A stretch of 64,000 nucleotides of DNA. Origin: Nevskia sp. Lineage in GTDB: Bacteria; Pseudomonadota; Gammaproteobacteria; Nevskiales; Nevskiaceae. Below the pieces are notes generated by a model. That model saw only the letters and a list, made by a program, of their open reading frames with translations, searched no databases and had not been told where the DNA came from. Position numbers and translations under genes: made by a program. Positions within the stretch are counted from its first letter, which is position 1, and the number at the start of each line of letters is the position of its first letter. This document shows positions 54,965-63,583 of the stretch, in pieces. Where the stretch lies: positions 1 to 64,000 of the forward strand of contig JAKFUK010000005.1 in the NCBI GenBank assembly GCA_021732745.1, given 5' to 3'.

Positions 54965-55095
54965 GCGAGTTTCCTTGCCGCAGCGCGGCTTGCGAGGGGT
55001 CAGCCGTGATCCTAGCAAAGCCTTCGTCGGGGGAGCGCATCGGCCGTTCGGATAAACTCCTTTCTTTCCTTTCCCCACATTCCGGACCCGCTTCC

Positions 55096-55935
55096 ATGCG
55101 CTTCGAAGGTACCCAGGATTACGTTTCCACCGATGACCTGACGCTTGCCGTCAACGCCGCCGTCACTCTCGAGCGGCCGCTGCTGATCAAGGGCGAGCCC
55201 GGCACCGGCAAGACGAGGCTGGCGATGGAAGTGGCGAACTCGCTGGGCATGCCTTACTTCGAATGGCATGTGAAATCGACCACCAAGGCCCAGCAGGGCC
55301 TGTACGAGTACGACGCGGTGTCGCGCCTGCGCGATTCGCAGCTTGGCGATTCCAAGGTCAAGGACATCGCCAACTACATCGTCAAGGGCAAGCTCTGGGA
55401 GTGCTTCGAATCGGACGTGCGGCCGCTGCTGCTGATCGACGAGATCGACAAGGCCGACATCGAATTCCCCAACGATCTGCTCCGCGAACTCGACCAGATG
55501 GAGTTCTACGTCTACGAGACCAAGCAGCTGGTGAAGGCGCGCAATCGCCCGGTGATCATCATCACCTCGAATAACGAGAAGGAGCTGCCGGACGCCTTCC
55601 TGCGCCGCTGCTTCTTCCACTACATCCGCTTCCCGGACAAGGACACGATGCAGAAGATCGTCGATGTCCATCACCCGGACATCAAGAAGAACCTGCTCAA
55701 GGAAGCGATGGAAGCCTTCTTCGGCCTGCGCGAACTGCCGGGCCTGAAGAAGAAGCCATCGACCTCCGAACTGCTCGACTGGCTGAAACTCTTGATGGCC
55801 GAAGACATCGACCCGGCCACGCTGCGCGAAACCAGCGTCAAGAAAAGCCTGCCGCCGCTGTATGGCGCGCTGCTCAAGAACGAGCAGGACGTGCATCTGT
55901 TCGAGCGCATCGCCTTCATGGCGCGGCGCAACTGA
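55096..55935 (+). CDS. MoxR-type AAA+ ATPase
   Basis: 279-residue AAA+ protein: Walker A KGEPGTGKTR near residues 36-45, Walker B LLLIDEIDKAD, sensor TSNNEKELPDAFLRRC with the Arg finger. It belongs to the MoxR group that works with a von Willebrand A protein to load cofactors or remodel proteins. Such a vWA protein (CoxE-like) is encoded at 59943-61121, 4 kb away. It precedes lemA by 93 bases. Confidence 0.93.
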   Translation: MRFEGTQDYVSTDDLTLAVNAAVTLERPLLIKGEPGTGKTRLAMEVANSLGMPYFEWHVKSTTKAQQGLYEYDAVSRLRDSQLGDSKVKDIANYIVKGKLWECFESDVRPLLLIDEIDKADIEFPNDLLRELDQMEFYVYETKQLVKARNRPVIIITSNNEKELPDAFLRRCFFHYIRFPDKDTMQKIVDVHHPDIKKNLLKEAMEAFFGLRELPGLKKKPSTSELLDWLKLLMAEDIDPATLRETSVKKSLPPLYGALLKNEQDVHLFERIAFMARRN

Positions 55936-56028
55936 TCGCAGCTCCGCCGCCGCTTGGATTCGCGGCATCCGTCCCCAGAGTTCGAGTCAGCGCAGTTGCG
56001 CTTTTCTGACCTGTCCCGGAGTGCCCGC

Positions 56029-56649
56029 ATGTCCCGAATCCTTGCTGCTGTCAGTGTCGCGTTCACCCTGCTGCTGTCCGGCTGCGGCTACAACACGCTG
56101 CAATCGCAGGACGAGCAGATCAAATCGTCCTGGGCCGAGGTGCTGAACCAGTACCAGCGCCGCGCCGATCTGGTGCCGAACCTGGTCTCCACCGTCAAAG
56201 GCTTCGCGGAGCAGGAAAAGGACGTGCTGCTCGGCGTCACCGAGGCGCGCGCCAAGGTCGGCGGCATCAATGCCACGCCGGAACTGCTGAACGATCCGGC
56301 CGCGTTCCAGAAATTCACCCAGGCGCAGGGCGAACTCAGTGGTGCCTTGTCGCGCCTGCTGGTAGTCACCGAAAACTACCCGCAGCTCAAGTCCGACGGC
56401 CTGTTCCGCGATCTCCAGGCCCAGCTCGAAGGCACCGAGAACCGCATCACCGTGGCCCGCAAGCGCTACATCGACTCGGTGGCCAGCTACAACACCACGG
56501 TGCGCAGCTTCCCGTCGAACCTGACCGCGATGGTCACCGGCGCGAAAGTGAAGCCGAGCTTCGAGGTGGAGAACGAAAAGGCGATTTCCAGCGCGCCGAA
56601 GGTCGATTTCGGCAGCACGCCGGCACCCGCGCCTGCCCCAGCACCCTGA
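56029..56649 (+). CDS. LemA family lipoprotein
   Basis: 206 residues: lipoprotein signal with lipobox LLLSGC at about 15-20, then the LemA domain (SWAEVLNQYQRRADLVPNLV, GVTEARAKVGG, LSRLLVVTENYPQLKS, LEGTENRITVARKRY) forming long helices, and a Pro/Ala tail. LemA proteins have unknown function but almost always travel with TPM-domain genes, as here. Confidence 0.93.
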   Translation: MSRILAAVSVAFTLLLSGCGYNTLQSQDEQIKSSWAEVLNQYQRRADLVPNLVSTVKGFAEQEKDVLLGVTEARAKVGGINATPELLNDPAAFQKFTQAQGELSGALSRLLVVTENYPQLKSDGLFRDLQAQLEGTENRITVARKRYIDSVASYNTTVRSFPSNLTAMVTGAKVKPSFEVENEKAISSAPKVDFGSTPAPAPAPAP

Positions 56650-56683
56650 TTGCCGACGGCGAATCCAGGTCGACATGGACAGA

Positions 56684-56782
56684 TCCGGAGCACAAAGGCA
56701 CAGAGAACAGCCAAGGCAAGGGCACAGAGAACGGCTTTTCTTCGTGTCCTTGCCTTTGACCTTCGTGCCTTCGTGCTCCGGA
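56684..56782. repeat. intergenic inverted repeat element, family copy 4
   Basis: TCCGGAGCACAAAGGCAC at 56684-56701 and its complement (one mismatch) at 56765-56782, with an inner pair AAGGCAAGGGCAC / GTGTCCTTGCCTT. The words GCACAAAGGCACAGAGAA are of the same type as in copies 1-3. It sits between lemA and the TPM gene. Confidence 0.8.
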
Positions 56783-56805
56783 GCTTTTGATTTTCTCCGT
56801 CTCGC

Positions 56806-57687
56806 ATGATGCGCCTGCGCCAAATGCTGCCCGCCTTGCTGGCCACGGCGATGCTGCTGGCCGGTTTCGGCCTGCGCGCCGAAGTGCCGGTGCCGCCGCT
56901 GACCGCAAGGGTCATCGACCAGACCGGCACCCTGACGCCAGCCGACACCGCCGCGCTGACCGCCAAACTGGCCGCGCTCGAAGCTGAAAAAGGCAGCCAG
57001 ATCGCCGTGCTGCTGATGGCGACCACCGAGCCGGACACCATCGAGCAGTACGGCATTCGCGTCGCCGAATCCTGGAAGCTTGGCCGCAGGGGCGTCGATG
57101 ACGGCGCGGTCTTGATCGTCGCCAAGGACGACCGGAAGCTGCGCATCGAAGTCGGCTACGGGCTGGAAGGTGCGCTGCCGGACGCGATCGCCAAACGCAT
57201 CGTTCGCGAAGACATCGCACCGCGTTTCCGCAGCGGCGATTACCCGGGCGGCATCGCGGCCGGCGTCGACCGCATGATCGCCGTGGTCAACGGTGAAGCG
57301 CTGCCGCCGCCGAAAGCGCAGCGTGGCGCTTCCGGCTCATCGAAGCATCCGCCGTTCGAGTTGCTGTTCGTCGCCTTCTTCATGGTCTGGGGTGTGATGA
57401 GCGCGGTGAAGCGGGCGCTGGGCACCGGCATCGCTTCGCTCGGCGTCGGCGGCATCCTCGGCTTCGTCGGCTGGCTGGTGCTCGCTTCGCTGGCGGCGGG
57501 CGCGGTGATCGCCGTCGTTGCCGCGATCTTCGCCGCGATCGCCTGGAGCAGCGGCGGCGGACGTCGCGGTGGCGGCGGGTTCTACGGCGGCGGCGGTTTC
57601 GGAGGTGGTGGCGGCTTCGGCGGCGGTGGCGGATTCAGCGGCGGCGGTGGTGGTTTTGGCGGCGGCGGTGCCTCGGGAGACTGGTGA
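56806..57687 (+). CDS. TPM domain protein (YgcG family), exported
   Basis: 293 residues. Signal peptide (about 1-25), TPM domain (about 33-160) with VIDQTGTLTPAD and VGYGLEGALPDA, then hydrophobic segments (about 188-245) and a C-terminal run of glycine repeats ending ASGDW, characteristic of the YgcG group. The TPM fold is a thylakoid-type acid phosphatase-like fold; the activity is not established. It lies directly between lemA and a second TPM gene. Confidence 0.92.
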   Translation: MMRLRQMLPALLATAMLLAGFGLRAEVPVPPLTARVIDQTGTLTPADTAALTAKLAALEAEKGSQIAVLLMATTEPDTIEQYGIRVAESWKLGRRGVDDGAVLIVAKDDRKLRIEVGYGLEGALPDAIAKRIVREDIAPRFRSGDYPGGIAAGVDRMIAVVNGEALPPPKAQRGASGSSKHPPFELLFVAFFMVWGVMSAVKRALGTGIASLGVGGILGFVGWLVLASLAAGAVIAVVAAIFAAIAWSSGGGRRGGGGFYGGGGFGGGGGFGGGGGFSGGGGGFGGGGASGDW

Positions 57688-57688
57688 C

Positions 57689-58219
57689 ATGACCGACAAG
57701 CCGCATCCCCCGATCAATCCCGTCATTCGCTGGTTCCGCCATCTGTTCACCGGCACGCTGGCGGTACGCCGTGCGTTCCCGAAAGCGGTGATGGACCAGA
57801 TCACCGATGCCGTTCGCGGCTGCGAAGGCCGTCATGCGGGCGAAATCCGCTTCGTGATCGAAGCCGTGCTCGAACCGCGCGAACTCTGGTCCGGCCTGAC
57901 GCCGCGCGAACGCGCCATCGACGTGTTCTCGCGGCTCAAGGTCTGGGACACCGAGCACAACAATGGTGTCCTGATCTATCTGCTGTACGCCGACCATGCG
58001 GTGGAGATCGTTGCCGATCGCGGCGTCGGCAACGGCCGGGTCGATCCCGCCGAATGGCAGCTCGCCTGCACCCGCATGCGCGACCACTTCCGCGCCGGCC
58101 GCTATGCCGAAGGTGCGGTCGCCGGCATCGAGACCGTAGCCGAGGTGCTGGCGCGGCATGCCTCGGGGCGGGCTGACATCGGCAACGAGATGCCGGATGC
58201 GCCGGTGATCTTGCGTTAG
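57689..58219 (+). CDS. second TPM domain protein
   Basis: 176 residues, no signal peptide, with one TPM domain (EIRFVIEAVLEPRELWSG, SRLKVWDTEHNNGVLIYLLYADHAVEIVADRGVG). It starts one base after the first TPM gene's stop and belongs to the lemA-TPM-TPM trio. The lack of a membrane anchor suggests a cytoplasmic or peripheral partner. Confidence 0.9.
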   Translation: MTDKPHPPINPVIRWFRHLFTGTLAVRRAFPKAVMDQITDAVRGCEGRHAGEIRFVIEAVLEPRELWSGLTPRERAIDVFSRLKVWDTEHNNGVLIYLLYADHAVEIVADRGVGNGRVDPAEWQLACTRMRDHFRAGRYAEGAVAGIETVAEVLARHASGRADIGNEMPDAPVILR

Positions 58220-58221
58220 TT

Positions 58222-58632
58222 ATGAAGCGATTGATCCTCGCATTTGTCCTTTCGGCGTCGGCGGCTTTTTGCGCGCATGCGCAGACGATGCGCGCTGTTG
58301 GACACGTTGTTCTGGGTCATGAGGTTCAAACCTTCCAATCGTGCGGTTCTGATCAGATCTTTTGGGCAGAGGGTTCTTCGGCGGTCCTTGCGCCCATCCA
58401 ACAGCTATCGGAAGCGCTTTTCGCAAGAACAGGGCGGCGGTATCAGCCAGTGTTCGTCGAAGCAAGGATTCGTTTGCTTCCGCGCGCGACAGACGGGTTC
58501 GCGGCCGACTACGCAGGTACGGCACAGTTGGTCTCGTTGGAGCGGGCGACGGAGTCCGCTCCTTTGCATTGCCTGCCTGCCCAATCAACGAATCAACGCG
58601 ACCGCCCTGCCGCTGCCGGGTTCGAGCACTAA
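58222..58632 (+). CDS. exported hypothetical protein
   Basis: 136 residues with a good signal peptide (KRLILAFVLSASAAFCAHA). The mature part has GHVVLGHEVQTFQSCGSDQIFW, which resembles small lipocalin/NlpE-like domains of unknown function, and two Cys. It begins 2 bases after the TPM gene, so it is probably in the same transcript. Codon use is less GC-biased than that of its neighbours, and the end contains a QSTNQRDRPAAAG tail that may be a frame change. Confidence 0.6.
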   Translation: MKRLILAFVLSASAAFCAHAQTMRAVGHVVLGHEVQTFQSCGSDQIFWAEGSSAVLAPIQQLSEALFARTGRRYQPVFVEARIRLLPRATDGFAADYAGTAQLVSLERATESAPLHCLPAQSTNQRDRPAAAGFEH

Positions 58633-58710
58633 CCTCGCGTTGGCACTTAATGAGTGCACCGCGCACGATCGGATCGTTGATGACTGCATCGCGGTGCTAG
58701 TATTTTCGGC

Positions 58711-58941
58711 GTGACCATCGAATCCATCCGTCGTGATGCCCTCGGGCTTTCGGTCGAGCAGCGCGCGGCGCTGGCGGCGGACCTGCTCGCGAGCCTGGAT
58801 GCAGCGTCGGAAGACGAGGCGGAGATCGAGCAGCTCTGGCTGCAGGAAGCCGCACGCCGTGCCGACGAGGTTGATCGCGGTGTCGCCAGGCTGATCCCGG
58901 GCGATCTCGTGATGCGCGAGGCACAAGCGCTGTTGAAGTGA
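58711..58941 (+). CDS. putative addiction module antitoxin (ParD/CHP02574-like)
   Basis: 76 residues, acidic helical protein with the pattern LGLSVEQRAALAADLLASLD typical of the small antitoxin family TIGR02574. The GTG start at 58711 and 4-base overlap with the following toxin gene (GTGA) fit a coupled TA pair. The first 35 residues probably form the dimer/DNA-binding part. Confidence 0.82.
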   Translation: MTIESIRRDALGLSVEQRAALAADLLASLDAASEDEAEIEQLWLQEAARRADEVDRGVARLIPGDLVMREAQALLK

Positions 58942-59228
58942 TCTACGTCTTCACGGAGGCGGCGCGGGCCGAGCATCTGGACCATGTCGCCTGGTACGAA
59001 GAACGCCAGCCCGGCCTCGGCGCGCGATATCTCGGGGCGTTCGCGCTGGCCATGACGCGAATCTGCGAAGCACCGCACCGGCTGCGAATCGAGTATCCGC
59101 CGGACGTGCGCCGGTATCGGGTGCCGGGCTTCCCTTTCAATGTCCTGTTCCGTGAACGCGGCGATTGCATCGAAGTCCTGGCCGTTGCTCCGCATCGCCG
59201 GAGGCCCGGGTATTGGCGCAGTCCCTAG
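58938..59228 (+). CDS. RelE/ParE family toxin
   Basis: 96 residues of the RelE/ParE superfamily: VFTEAARAEHLDHVAWYEERQPGLG at the start, LRIEYPPDVRRYRVPGFPFNVLFRE in the core (in parts RRYRVPGFPFNVLF) and EVLAVAPHRRRPGYW at the end. GTG start overlapping the antitoxin stop. Whether it targets gyrase (ParE) or ribosome-bound mRNA (RelE) cannot be told by eye. Confidence 0.85.
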   Translation: MIYVFTEAARAEHLDHVAWYEERQPGLGARYLGAFALAMTRICEAPHRLRIEYPPDVRRYRVPGFPFNVLFRERGDCIEVLAVAPHRRRPGYWRSP

Positions 59229-59241
59229 CGCAGCCTGCGGG

Positions 59242-59877
59242 TCACCCGGCAGCCGCCACATCGCCATCGACCACCCGCCACAAATACCAGCTCCCCACCG
59301 AGCGATAAGGTGCCCAGCGCGCCACCAGTGCCAGTGACGCGGCATCGTCGAGCTTCGCTCCGCCGTTGTGGAGCCGATTGAGGCCATTGCGCAGGCCGAC
59401 GTCGCCGAGGGAAAAGAGGTCGAGGCGGTCGAGGGCGAAGATCAGGAACATTTCGGCAGTCCAGCGGCCGATGCCGGGCAGGGCGTCGAGCGTGTTGATC
59501 GCGGCTTCGTCGTCCATCTTCCTGAGCTTGGCGAAATCGAGCGTGCCGTTGGCTGCGGCTTCAGCGAGCGCGCGCAGCCACTTGGCCTTGGCGTTCGACA
59601 GTCCGCAACTGCGTAGCGCCTCGTGATCGGTGGCGATGAAATGCGCCGGTGCGAAACGCGCGCCGGCACCCGTGAGTGCGGCGACTCGGGCCTGGATGGT
59701 GTCGGCGGCCTTGATCGACAGTTGCTGGCTGATGATCGAGCTGCACAGCACATGGAAGGGGTCGCGGCGCTTGGAGCCGATGGTGCAGGGGCCGTGGCGG
59801 TCGATCACCGTGCCGAGGCGCGGATCGACCGCGCGCAGATGGGCTTCGGCGGCGCGCATGGTGGCGGCTTTGATCAT
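59242..59877 (-). CDS. DNA-3-methyladenine glycosylase II family (AlkA-like)
   Basis: 211-residue helix-hairpin-helix glycosylase removing alkylated bases. IISQQLSIKAADTIQAR, the HhH LPGIGRWTAEMFLIFAL and the catalytic Asp in SLGDVGLRNGL match the family. The N-terminal AlkA extra domain is absent, so it is the short MpgII/AlkA2-type form. It converges on the toxin gene and diverges from the vWA gene by 65 bases. Confidence 0.9.
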   Translation of the reverse strand: MIKAATMRAAEAHLRAVDPRLGTVIDRHGPCTIGSKRRDPFHVLCSSIISQQLSIKAADTIQARVAALTGAGARFAPAHFIATDHEALRSCGLSNAKAKWLRALAEAAANGTLDFAKLRKMDDEAAINTLDALPGIGRWTAEMFLIFALDRLDLFSLGDVGLRNGLNRLHNGGAKLDDAASLALVARWAPYRSVGSWYLWRVVDGDVAAAG

Positions 59878-59942
59878 CGGTTCAGGACGGAGCGGGCGGG
59901 GACGGTAGAATGCCGCAAAGCCCTTTCCGCCCTGCGACTGCC

Positions 59943-61121
59943 ATGCTTTTCGGATTCTTCCTGACTCTGCGCGCCGCCGGCCTGAAGCCGGGCTTGGGCG
60001 AGTTCCTGACCCTGCTGGACGCGCTGAAAAAGCATGTCGTGGTCTATTCGATCGACGACTTCTACCTGCTGGCGCGGATGACCCTGGTCAAGGATGAATC
60101 CCATTACGACCGCTACGACCGCGCCTTCGCTGCCTACTTCAAGGGAGTGGAGTCGATGTTCGACCTGCTCGGCGGGGCGATTCCGGACGAGTGGCTGCGC
60201 CGCGAGATGGAAAAGCTGCTGACCGACGAGGAGAAGGCCAAGATCCAGTCCCTCGGCGGCTTCGAGGAATTGATGGAAACGCTGAAGAAGCGGCTCGAAG
60301 AGCAGAAAGAGCGCCATCAGGGCGGCAACAAGTGGATCGGCACTGGCGGCACCAGCCCGTTCGGCAACTCCGGCTACAACCCGGAAGGCGTGCGCATCGG
60401 TGGCGAAGGTGGCAACAAGCGCGCCGCCAAGGTCTGGGAGAAGCGTGAGTTCAAGAATCTGGACGATCAGGTCGAACTCGGCACCCGCAACATCAAGGTG
60501 GCGCTGCGCAAGCTGCGCAAGTTCGCACGCCAGGGTGCGCCGGACGTGCTCGACATCGACGACACCATCTCCTCGACCGCCCGCAATGCCGGCTGGCTCG
60601 ACATCAAGATGGTGCCGGAGCGCCACAACGCGGTGAAGGTGCTGCTGTTCCTCGATGTCGGCGGCTCGATGGACCCGCATGTGAAGGTCTGCGAGGAACT
60701 GTTCTCGGCGGCCAAGACCGAGTTCAAGCATCTCGAGTACTACTACTTCCACAATTTCATCTACGAATCGGTCTGGAAGGACAACCGCCGCCGTCACGGC
60801 GAGCGCATTCCGCTGTTCGAGGTGCTGCGCAAGTACACGCCGGACTACAAGGTGATCTTCATCGGCGACGCGACGATGAGCCCCTACGAGATCCTCTATC
60901 CGGGCGGAAGTGTCGAGCACTGGAACGAGGAAGCGGGTGCGGTCTGGTTCAAGCGCCTGATGGACGCCTATCCCCGCACCGTCTGGCTGAACCCGGAACA
61001 CGAGGAGCGCTGGCAGTACACGCCGTCGATCGCCGCGGCGCGCGAGCTGATGGGGGAGGACCGGATGTTCTCGCTGACCCTGTCGGGGCTGGACAAGGCG
61101 ATCAAGCGCCTGAGCCATTGA
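59943..61121 (+). CDS. vWA domain protein (CoxE-like), MoxR partner
   Basis: 392 residues: an N-terminal helical part, a central charged stretch (about 95-175) and a C-terminal von Willebrand A domain. The metal-site motif reads FLDVGGSMD, i.e. D-x-G-G-S instead of D-x-S-x-S. CoxE-like proteins work with MoxR ATPases, and the MoxR gene is 4 kb upstream on the same strand. The Met at 59943 begins the conserved LFGFFLTLRAAGLKPGLGEF; an ATG 33 bases earlier is possible. Confidence 0.9.
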   Translation: MLFGFFLTLRAAGLKPGLGEFLTLLDALKKHVVVYSIDDFYLLARMTLVKDESHYDRYDRAFAAYFKGVESMFDLLGGAIPDEWLRREMEKLLTDEEKAKIQSLGGFEELMETLKKRLEEQKERHQGGNKWIGTGGTSPFGNSGYNPEGVRIGGEGGNKRAAKVWEKREFKNLDDQVELGTRNIKVALRKLRKFARQGAPDVLDIDDTISSTARNAGWLDIKMVPERHNAVKVLLFLDVGGSMDPHVKVCEELFSAAKTEFKHLEYYYFHNFIYESVWKDNRRRHGERIPLFEVLRKYTPDYKVIFIGDATMSPYEILYPGGSVEHWNEEAGAVWFKRLMDAYPRTVWLNPEHEERWQYTPSIAAARELMGEDRMFSLTLSGLDKAIKRLSH

Positions 61122-61164
61122 ACCGGCATCCGTTTTCTGAATATTCGTCGAAGAAATTCAATGG

Positions 61165-61193
61165 TTTCCGACGTGACGACCGCCGCATATAGT
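61165..61193 (+). promoter_or_regulatory. candidate promoter of the MAPEG gene
   Basis: TTTCCG at 61165-61170 and TATAGT at 61188-61193, 17 bases apart, 47 bases before the start codon. The -10 is good, the -35 weak. Confidence 0.35.
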
Positions 61194-61239
61194 CGGGGTT
61201 CGCGGCACACTCGCCGCGAATAAAAAAGGAGTTCCAAGA

Positions 61240-61647
61240 ATGACCGTCTCAGTGCAAGCCTTGTTGCTGTTCACCGGCTGGGCCTTCCTGCTGGTGCTGA
61301 TCGTGTTCACCTACCGCGGTGTGGCCCTGCTGACCGGCACGCCGATCACCGCCTGGCCGCGCGGCTCGAAGAATCCGAACGATCCGGGCTTCATCCAGCG
61401 GGTGGCCGATGCCCACGCCAACACCCTGGAAAACCTGCCGATCTTCGCCGTGCTGGTGCTCGCTGCGGCCGCCATCGGCAAGCCGGAAGTCACCGCGCCG
61501 CTGGCGATGATCGTGGTCTACGCCCGTGTCGCGCAGAGCGCAGTCCACATCGCCGGCATCAACACGCCGCTGGTGCTGGCCCGCGCCACGTTCTGGGCCG
61601 TGCAACTGGTCTGCTTCGGGCTGATGTTCTACGGGCTGCTGGTTTGA
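61240..61647 (+). CDS. MAPEG family membrane protein
   Basis: 135 residues with four hydrophobic helices and the MAPEG signature around RVADAHANTLENLPIFAVL (helix 2 entry) and YARVAQSAVHIAGI. The family comprises glutathione S-transferase-like and leukotriene-synthase-like integral proteins; bacterial members are usually uncharacterised. A strong AAGGAG lies 9 bases before ATG. The next gene begins inside its stop codon. Confidence 0.9.
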   Translation: MTVSVQALLLFTGWAFLLVLIVFTYRGVALLTGTPITAWPRGSKNPNDPGFIQRVADAHANTLENLPIFAVLVLAAAAIGKPEVTAPLAMIVVYARVAQSAVHIAGINTPLVLARATFWAVQLVCFGLMFYGLLV

Positions 61648-62333
61648 AGCTGACGGCATCCGGACGTCGTCGCCTGCGCCGTGGCCTGCTCTGGGCTGCG
61701 GCGCTGGTGTCGGGCGTGATGCTGCTGATCAACAATTGGGTGATCAACAACTCGGAGGCCTACGTCTACTCGAACTGGTCGCTGCTGCCGGACAACGAGG
61801 TCGGCATCGTGCTCGGCACCAGTCCTTATGCGCGCAACGGCCGTCCCAATCCGCAGTTCTACGGCCGCATCGAAGCCGCCGTGCAGCTTTATCAGCTCGG
61901 CAAGATCAAGAAGATCATCGTCAGCGGTGCCAACCCGGACTCCACCTACAACGAGCCGCGCCAGATGTGGCGCGAGCTGACCAAGGCCGGCATCCCGTCG
62001 CAGGCAATCACCATGGACTTTGCCGGTGTGCGCACTTTCGATTCGATCAGCCGCGCCAAGGAAGTGTTCAATCTGGAGCGCATCACCGTGATCACGCAGG
62101 AGTACCACGCCTATCGCGCGGTGTTCATTGCCAAGAAGCTCGGGATTCGGGTGGCCGGCTATGCCGCGACCAGCGACAACATCGGCTTTTTCAGCCGCAC
62201 CTACCTGCGCGAAGTGTTTGCCCGGGTGAAGGCGGTGCTGGATCTTTACGTGCTGTCCACCGAACCGAAGTTCCTCGGCGGCCCGGAAGCGGTCAATGCC
62301 GTGCCGGACGAGCCACCGCCGCCGTTGCCCTGA
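61644..62333 (+). CDS. SanA-like (YdcF/DUF218) membrane protein
   Basis: 229 residues: one N-terminal helix (about 12-30) and a DUF218 domain (VGIVLGTSPYARNGRPNPQF, KKIIVSGAN, VRTFDSISRAKEVF, ITVITQEYHAYRAVFIAKKLGI). E. coli SanA affects vancomycin entry and the cell envelope barrier; the same role is inferred. It starts with TTG inside the MAPEG stop (TTGA), so the two are coupled. Confidence 0.88.
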   Translation: MKLTASGRRRLRRGLLWAAALVSGVMLLINNWVINNSEAYVYSNWSLLPDNEVGIVLGTSPYARNGRPNPQFYGRIEAAVQLYQLGKIKKIIVSGANPDSTYNEPRQMWRELTKAGIPSQAITMDFAGVRTFDSISRAKEVFNLERITVITQEYHAYRAVFIAKKLGIRVAGYAATSDNIGFFSRTYLREVFARVKAVLDLYVLSTEPKFLGGPEAVNAVPDEPPPPLP

Positions 62334-62406
62334 GATTTTCCGGCTGATCTTGCCGTCCAGCGGTCGGCACTTGCGAAAACGGAAAGATAGGTTCAGTTTT
62401 CTTTCC

Positions 62407-62805
62407 ATGGAAATTCGCGAAACCGCCTCGGCCTACAACATTGCCGCCCCGGCCCCGGAGGCAGCGGCGGTGCTGTCGACGGCCGTGGTGCGGGCTGCCG
62501 AGCGGCTCGCGCTTTCGCAGGCGCAAGTGGCGCGAACTCTCGGCCTGAGCCCGGCCACTGCGTCCCGCCTTCATGCCGGCACCTGGCGGTTGAGCCCCGA
62601 ATCCAAGCCCTGGGAACTGGCCGCGCTGCTGGTCCGCGTCTATCGCGCGCTGGATGCGATCACTGGCGGCAAGGTCGATGCGATGCAGGCCTGGCTGCAT
62701 TCCGGCAACTTGGCACTTGGTGGCGAACCGGCGAAGCTGATCGGCAGTTGCGAGGGGCTCATCGATGTCCTCCATTACCTGGACGCCTCGCGCGCTCGCA
62801 TCTGA
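62407..62805 (+). CDS. Xre/MbcA/ParS-type antitoxin of a RES module
   Basis: 132 residues with a helix-turn-helix (LALSQAQVARTLGLSPATASRLHAG in parts) and a C-terminal DUF2384-type domain (ALDAITGGKVDAMQAWLHSGNLALGG, LIGSCEGLIDVLHYLDASRARI). This is the antitoxin of RES-Xre toxin pairs. The toxin gene starts 41 bases inside its 3' end. The start at 62407 is chosen because upstream codons are Arg/Cys rich. Confidence 0.9.
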   Translation: MEIRETASAYNIAAPAPEAAAVLSTAVVRAAERLALSQAQVARTLGLSPATASRLHAGTWRLSPESKPWELAALLVRVYRALDAITGGKVDAMQAWLHSGNLALGGEPAKLIGSCEGLIDVLHYLDASRARI

Positions 62806-63490
62806 GGCCGCCCCCGCCGAATTGGCGCTGTGGCGGGCTGTGGAAGCGCAGCATGTTGCCGCTACCCGGGCGCTGGTCGATTCGATGGCCGAGCAGGAAT
62901 TGCTCGAAAACCTGCTCGAAGCCGCCAAACCGGCGATCCCGGCGGCCTGTCGCGCGCTCGATGACCTGCTGTACACCCCGTTCCGCTATCCATCCGGTCG
63001 TCACGGCTCGCGCTTTCGGGATCGCGGCGATCCCGGCGTCTGGTACGGGGCCGATACGGTGGCCGCAGCCTGCGCGGAAGTGGGCTACTGGCGCTGTCGC
63101 TTCGTCGCCGACAGCGCGGGCCTGAAAACGCTCGACGCCGTTGTCCACACCGTATTCCGGGCAGCCGCCAGTGGCTTGGCGATCGACCTCGGCCTCGCGC
63201 CGCTGAACGCCGATGAAGCGCAGTGGATGCACCCGGACGACTACCGCGCCTGCCGCGCGCTCGCCCGCGCCGCACACGAAGCCGACATCCGCCTGATCCG
63301 CTACCGCTCGGTGCGCGATCCGGCGCAGGCGTCCTGCGCCGCCGTGCTCGATTGCCGCGCCTTCGCCAGCAGCCGGGGCATCAGCCTGCGGCAGACCTGG
63401 TTCCTGACGGCGGATGCCCGCTGCGCATCGTGGATACAGGCCGGCAGTCGGCCCTCGAAAGCCGGGATGCTGGAGTTTCACTTTTCCTGA
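62765..63490 (+). CDS. RES domain toxin (NAD+-consuming)
   Basis: 241 residues with a RES domain: GRHGSRFRDRGDPGVWYGAD supplies the Arg and Tyr, TVAAACAEVGYWR the Glu, and a later SRGISLRQTWFLTA resembles the C-terminal Ser/Trp part. Family members degrade NAD+ by phosphorolysis or ADP-ribosylate PRPP synthetase. About 70 N-terminal residues precede the domain, giving a longer protein than the common 150-residue form. Its start overlaps the antitoxin by 41 bases. Confidence 0.9.
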   Translation: MSSITWTPRALASEAAPAELALWRAVEAQHVAATRALVDSMAEQELLENLLEAAKPAIPAACRALDDLLYTPFRYPSGRHGSRFRDRGDPGVWYGADTVAAACAEVGYWRCRFVADSAGLKTLDAVVHTVFRAAASGLAIDLGLAPLNADEAQWMHPDDYRACRALARAAHEADIRLIRYRSVRDPAQASCAAVLDCRAFASSRGISLRQTWFLTADARCASWIQAGSRPSKAGMLEFHFS

Positions 63491-63583
63491 ACAAGGCGCT
63501 TGATGGCTGTCAAGGCAGGCTGGTGGCGCAGTGCGGTGCCACTTACCGTCAGTGCTGGTTTGATCGCCCGACGGAGCGCACTC

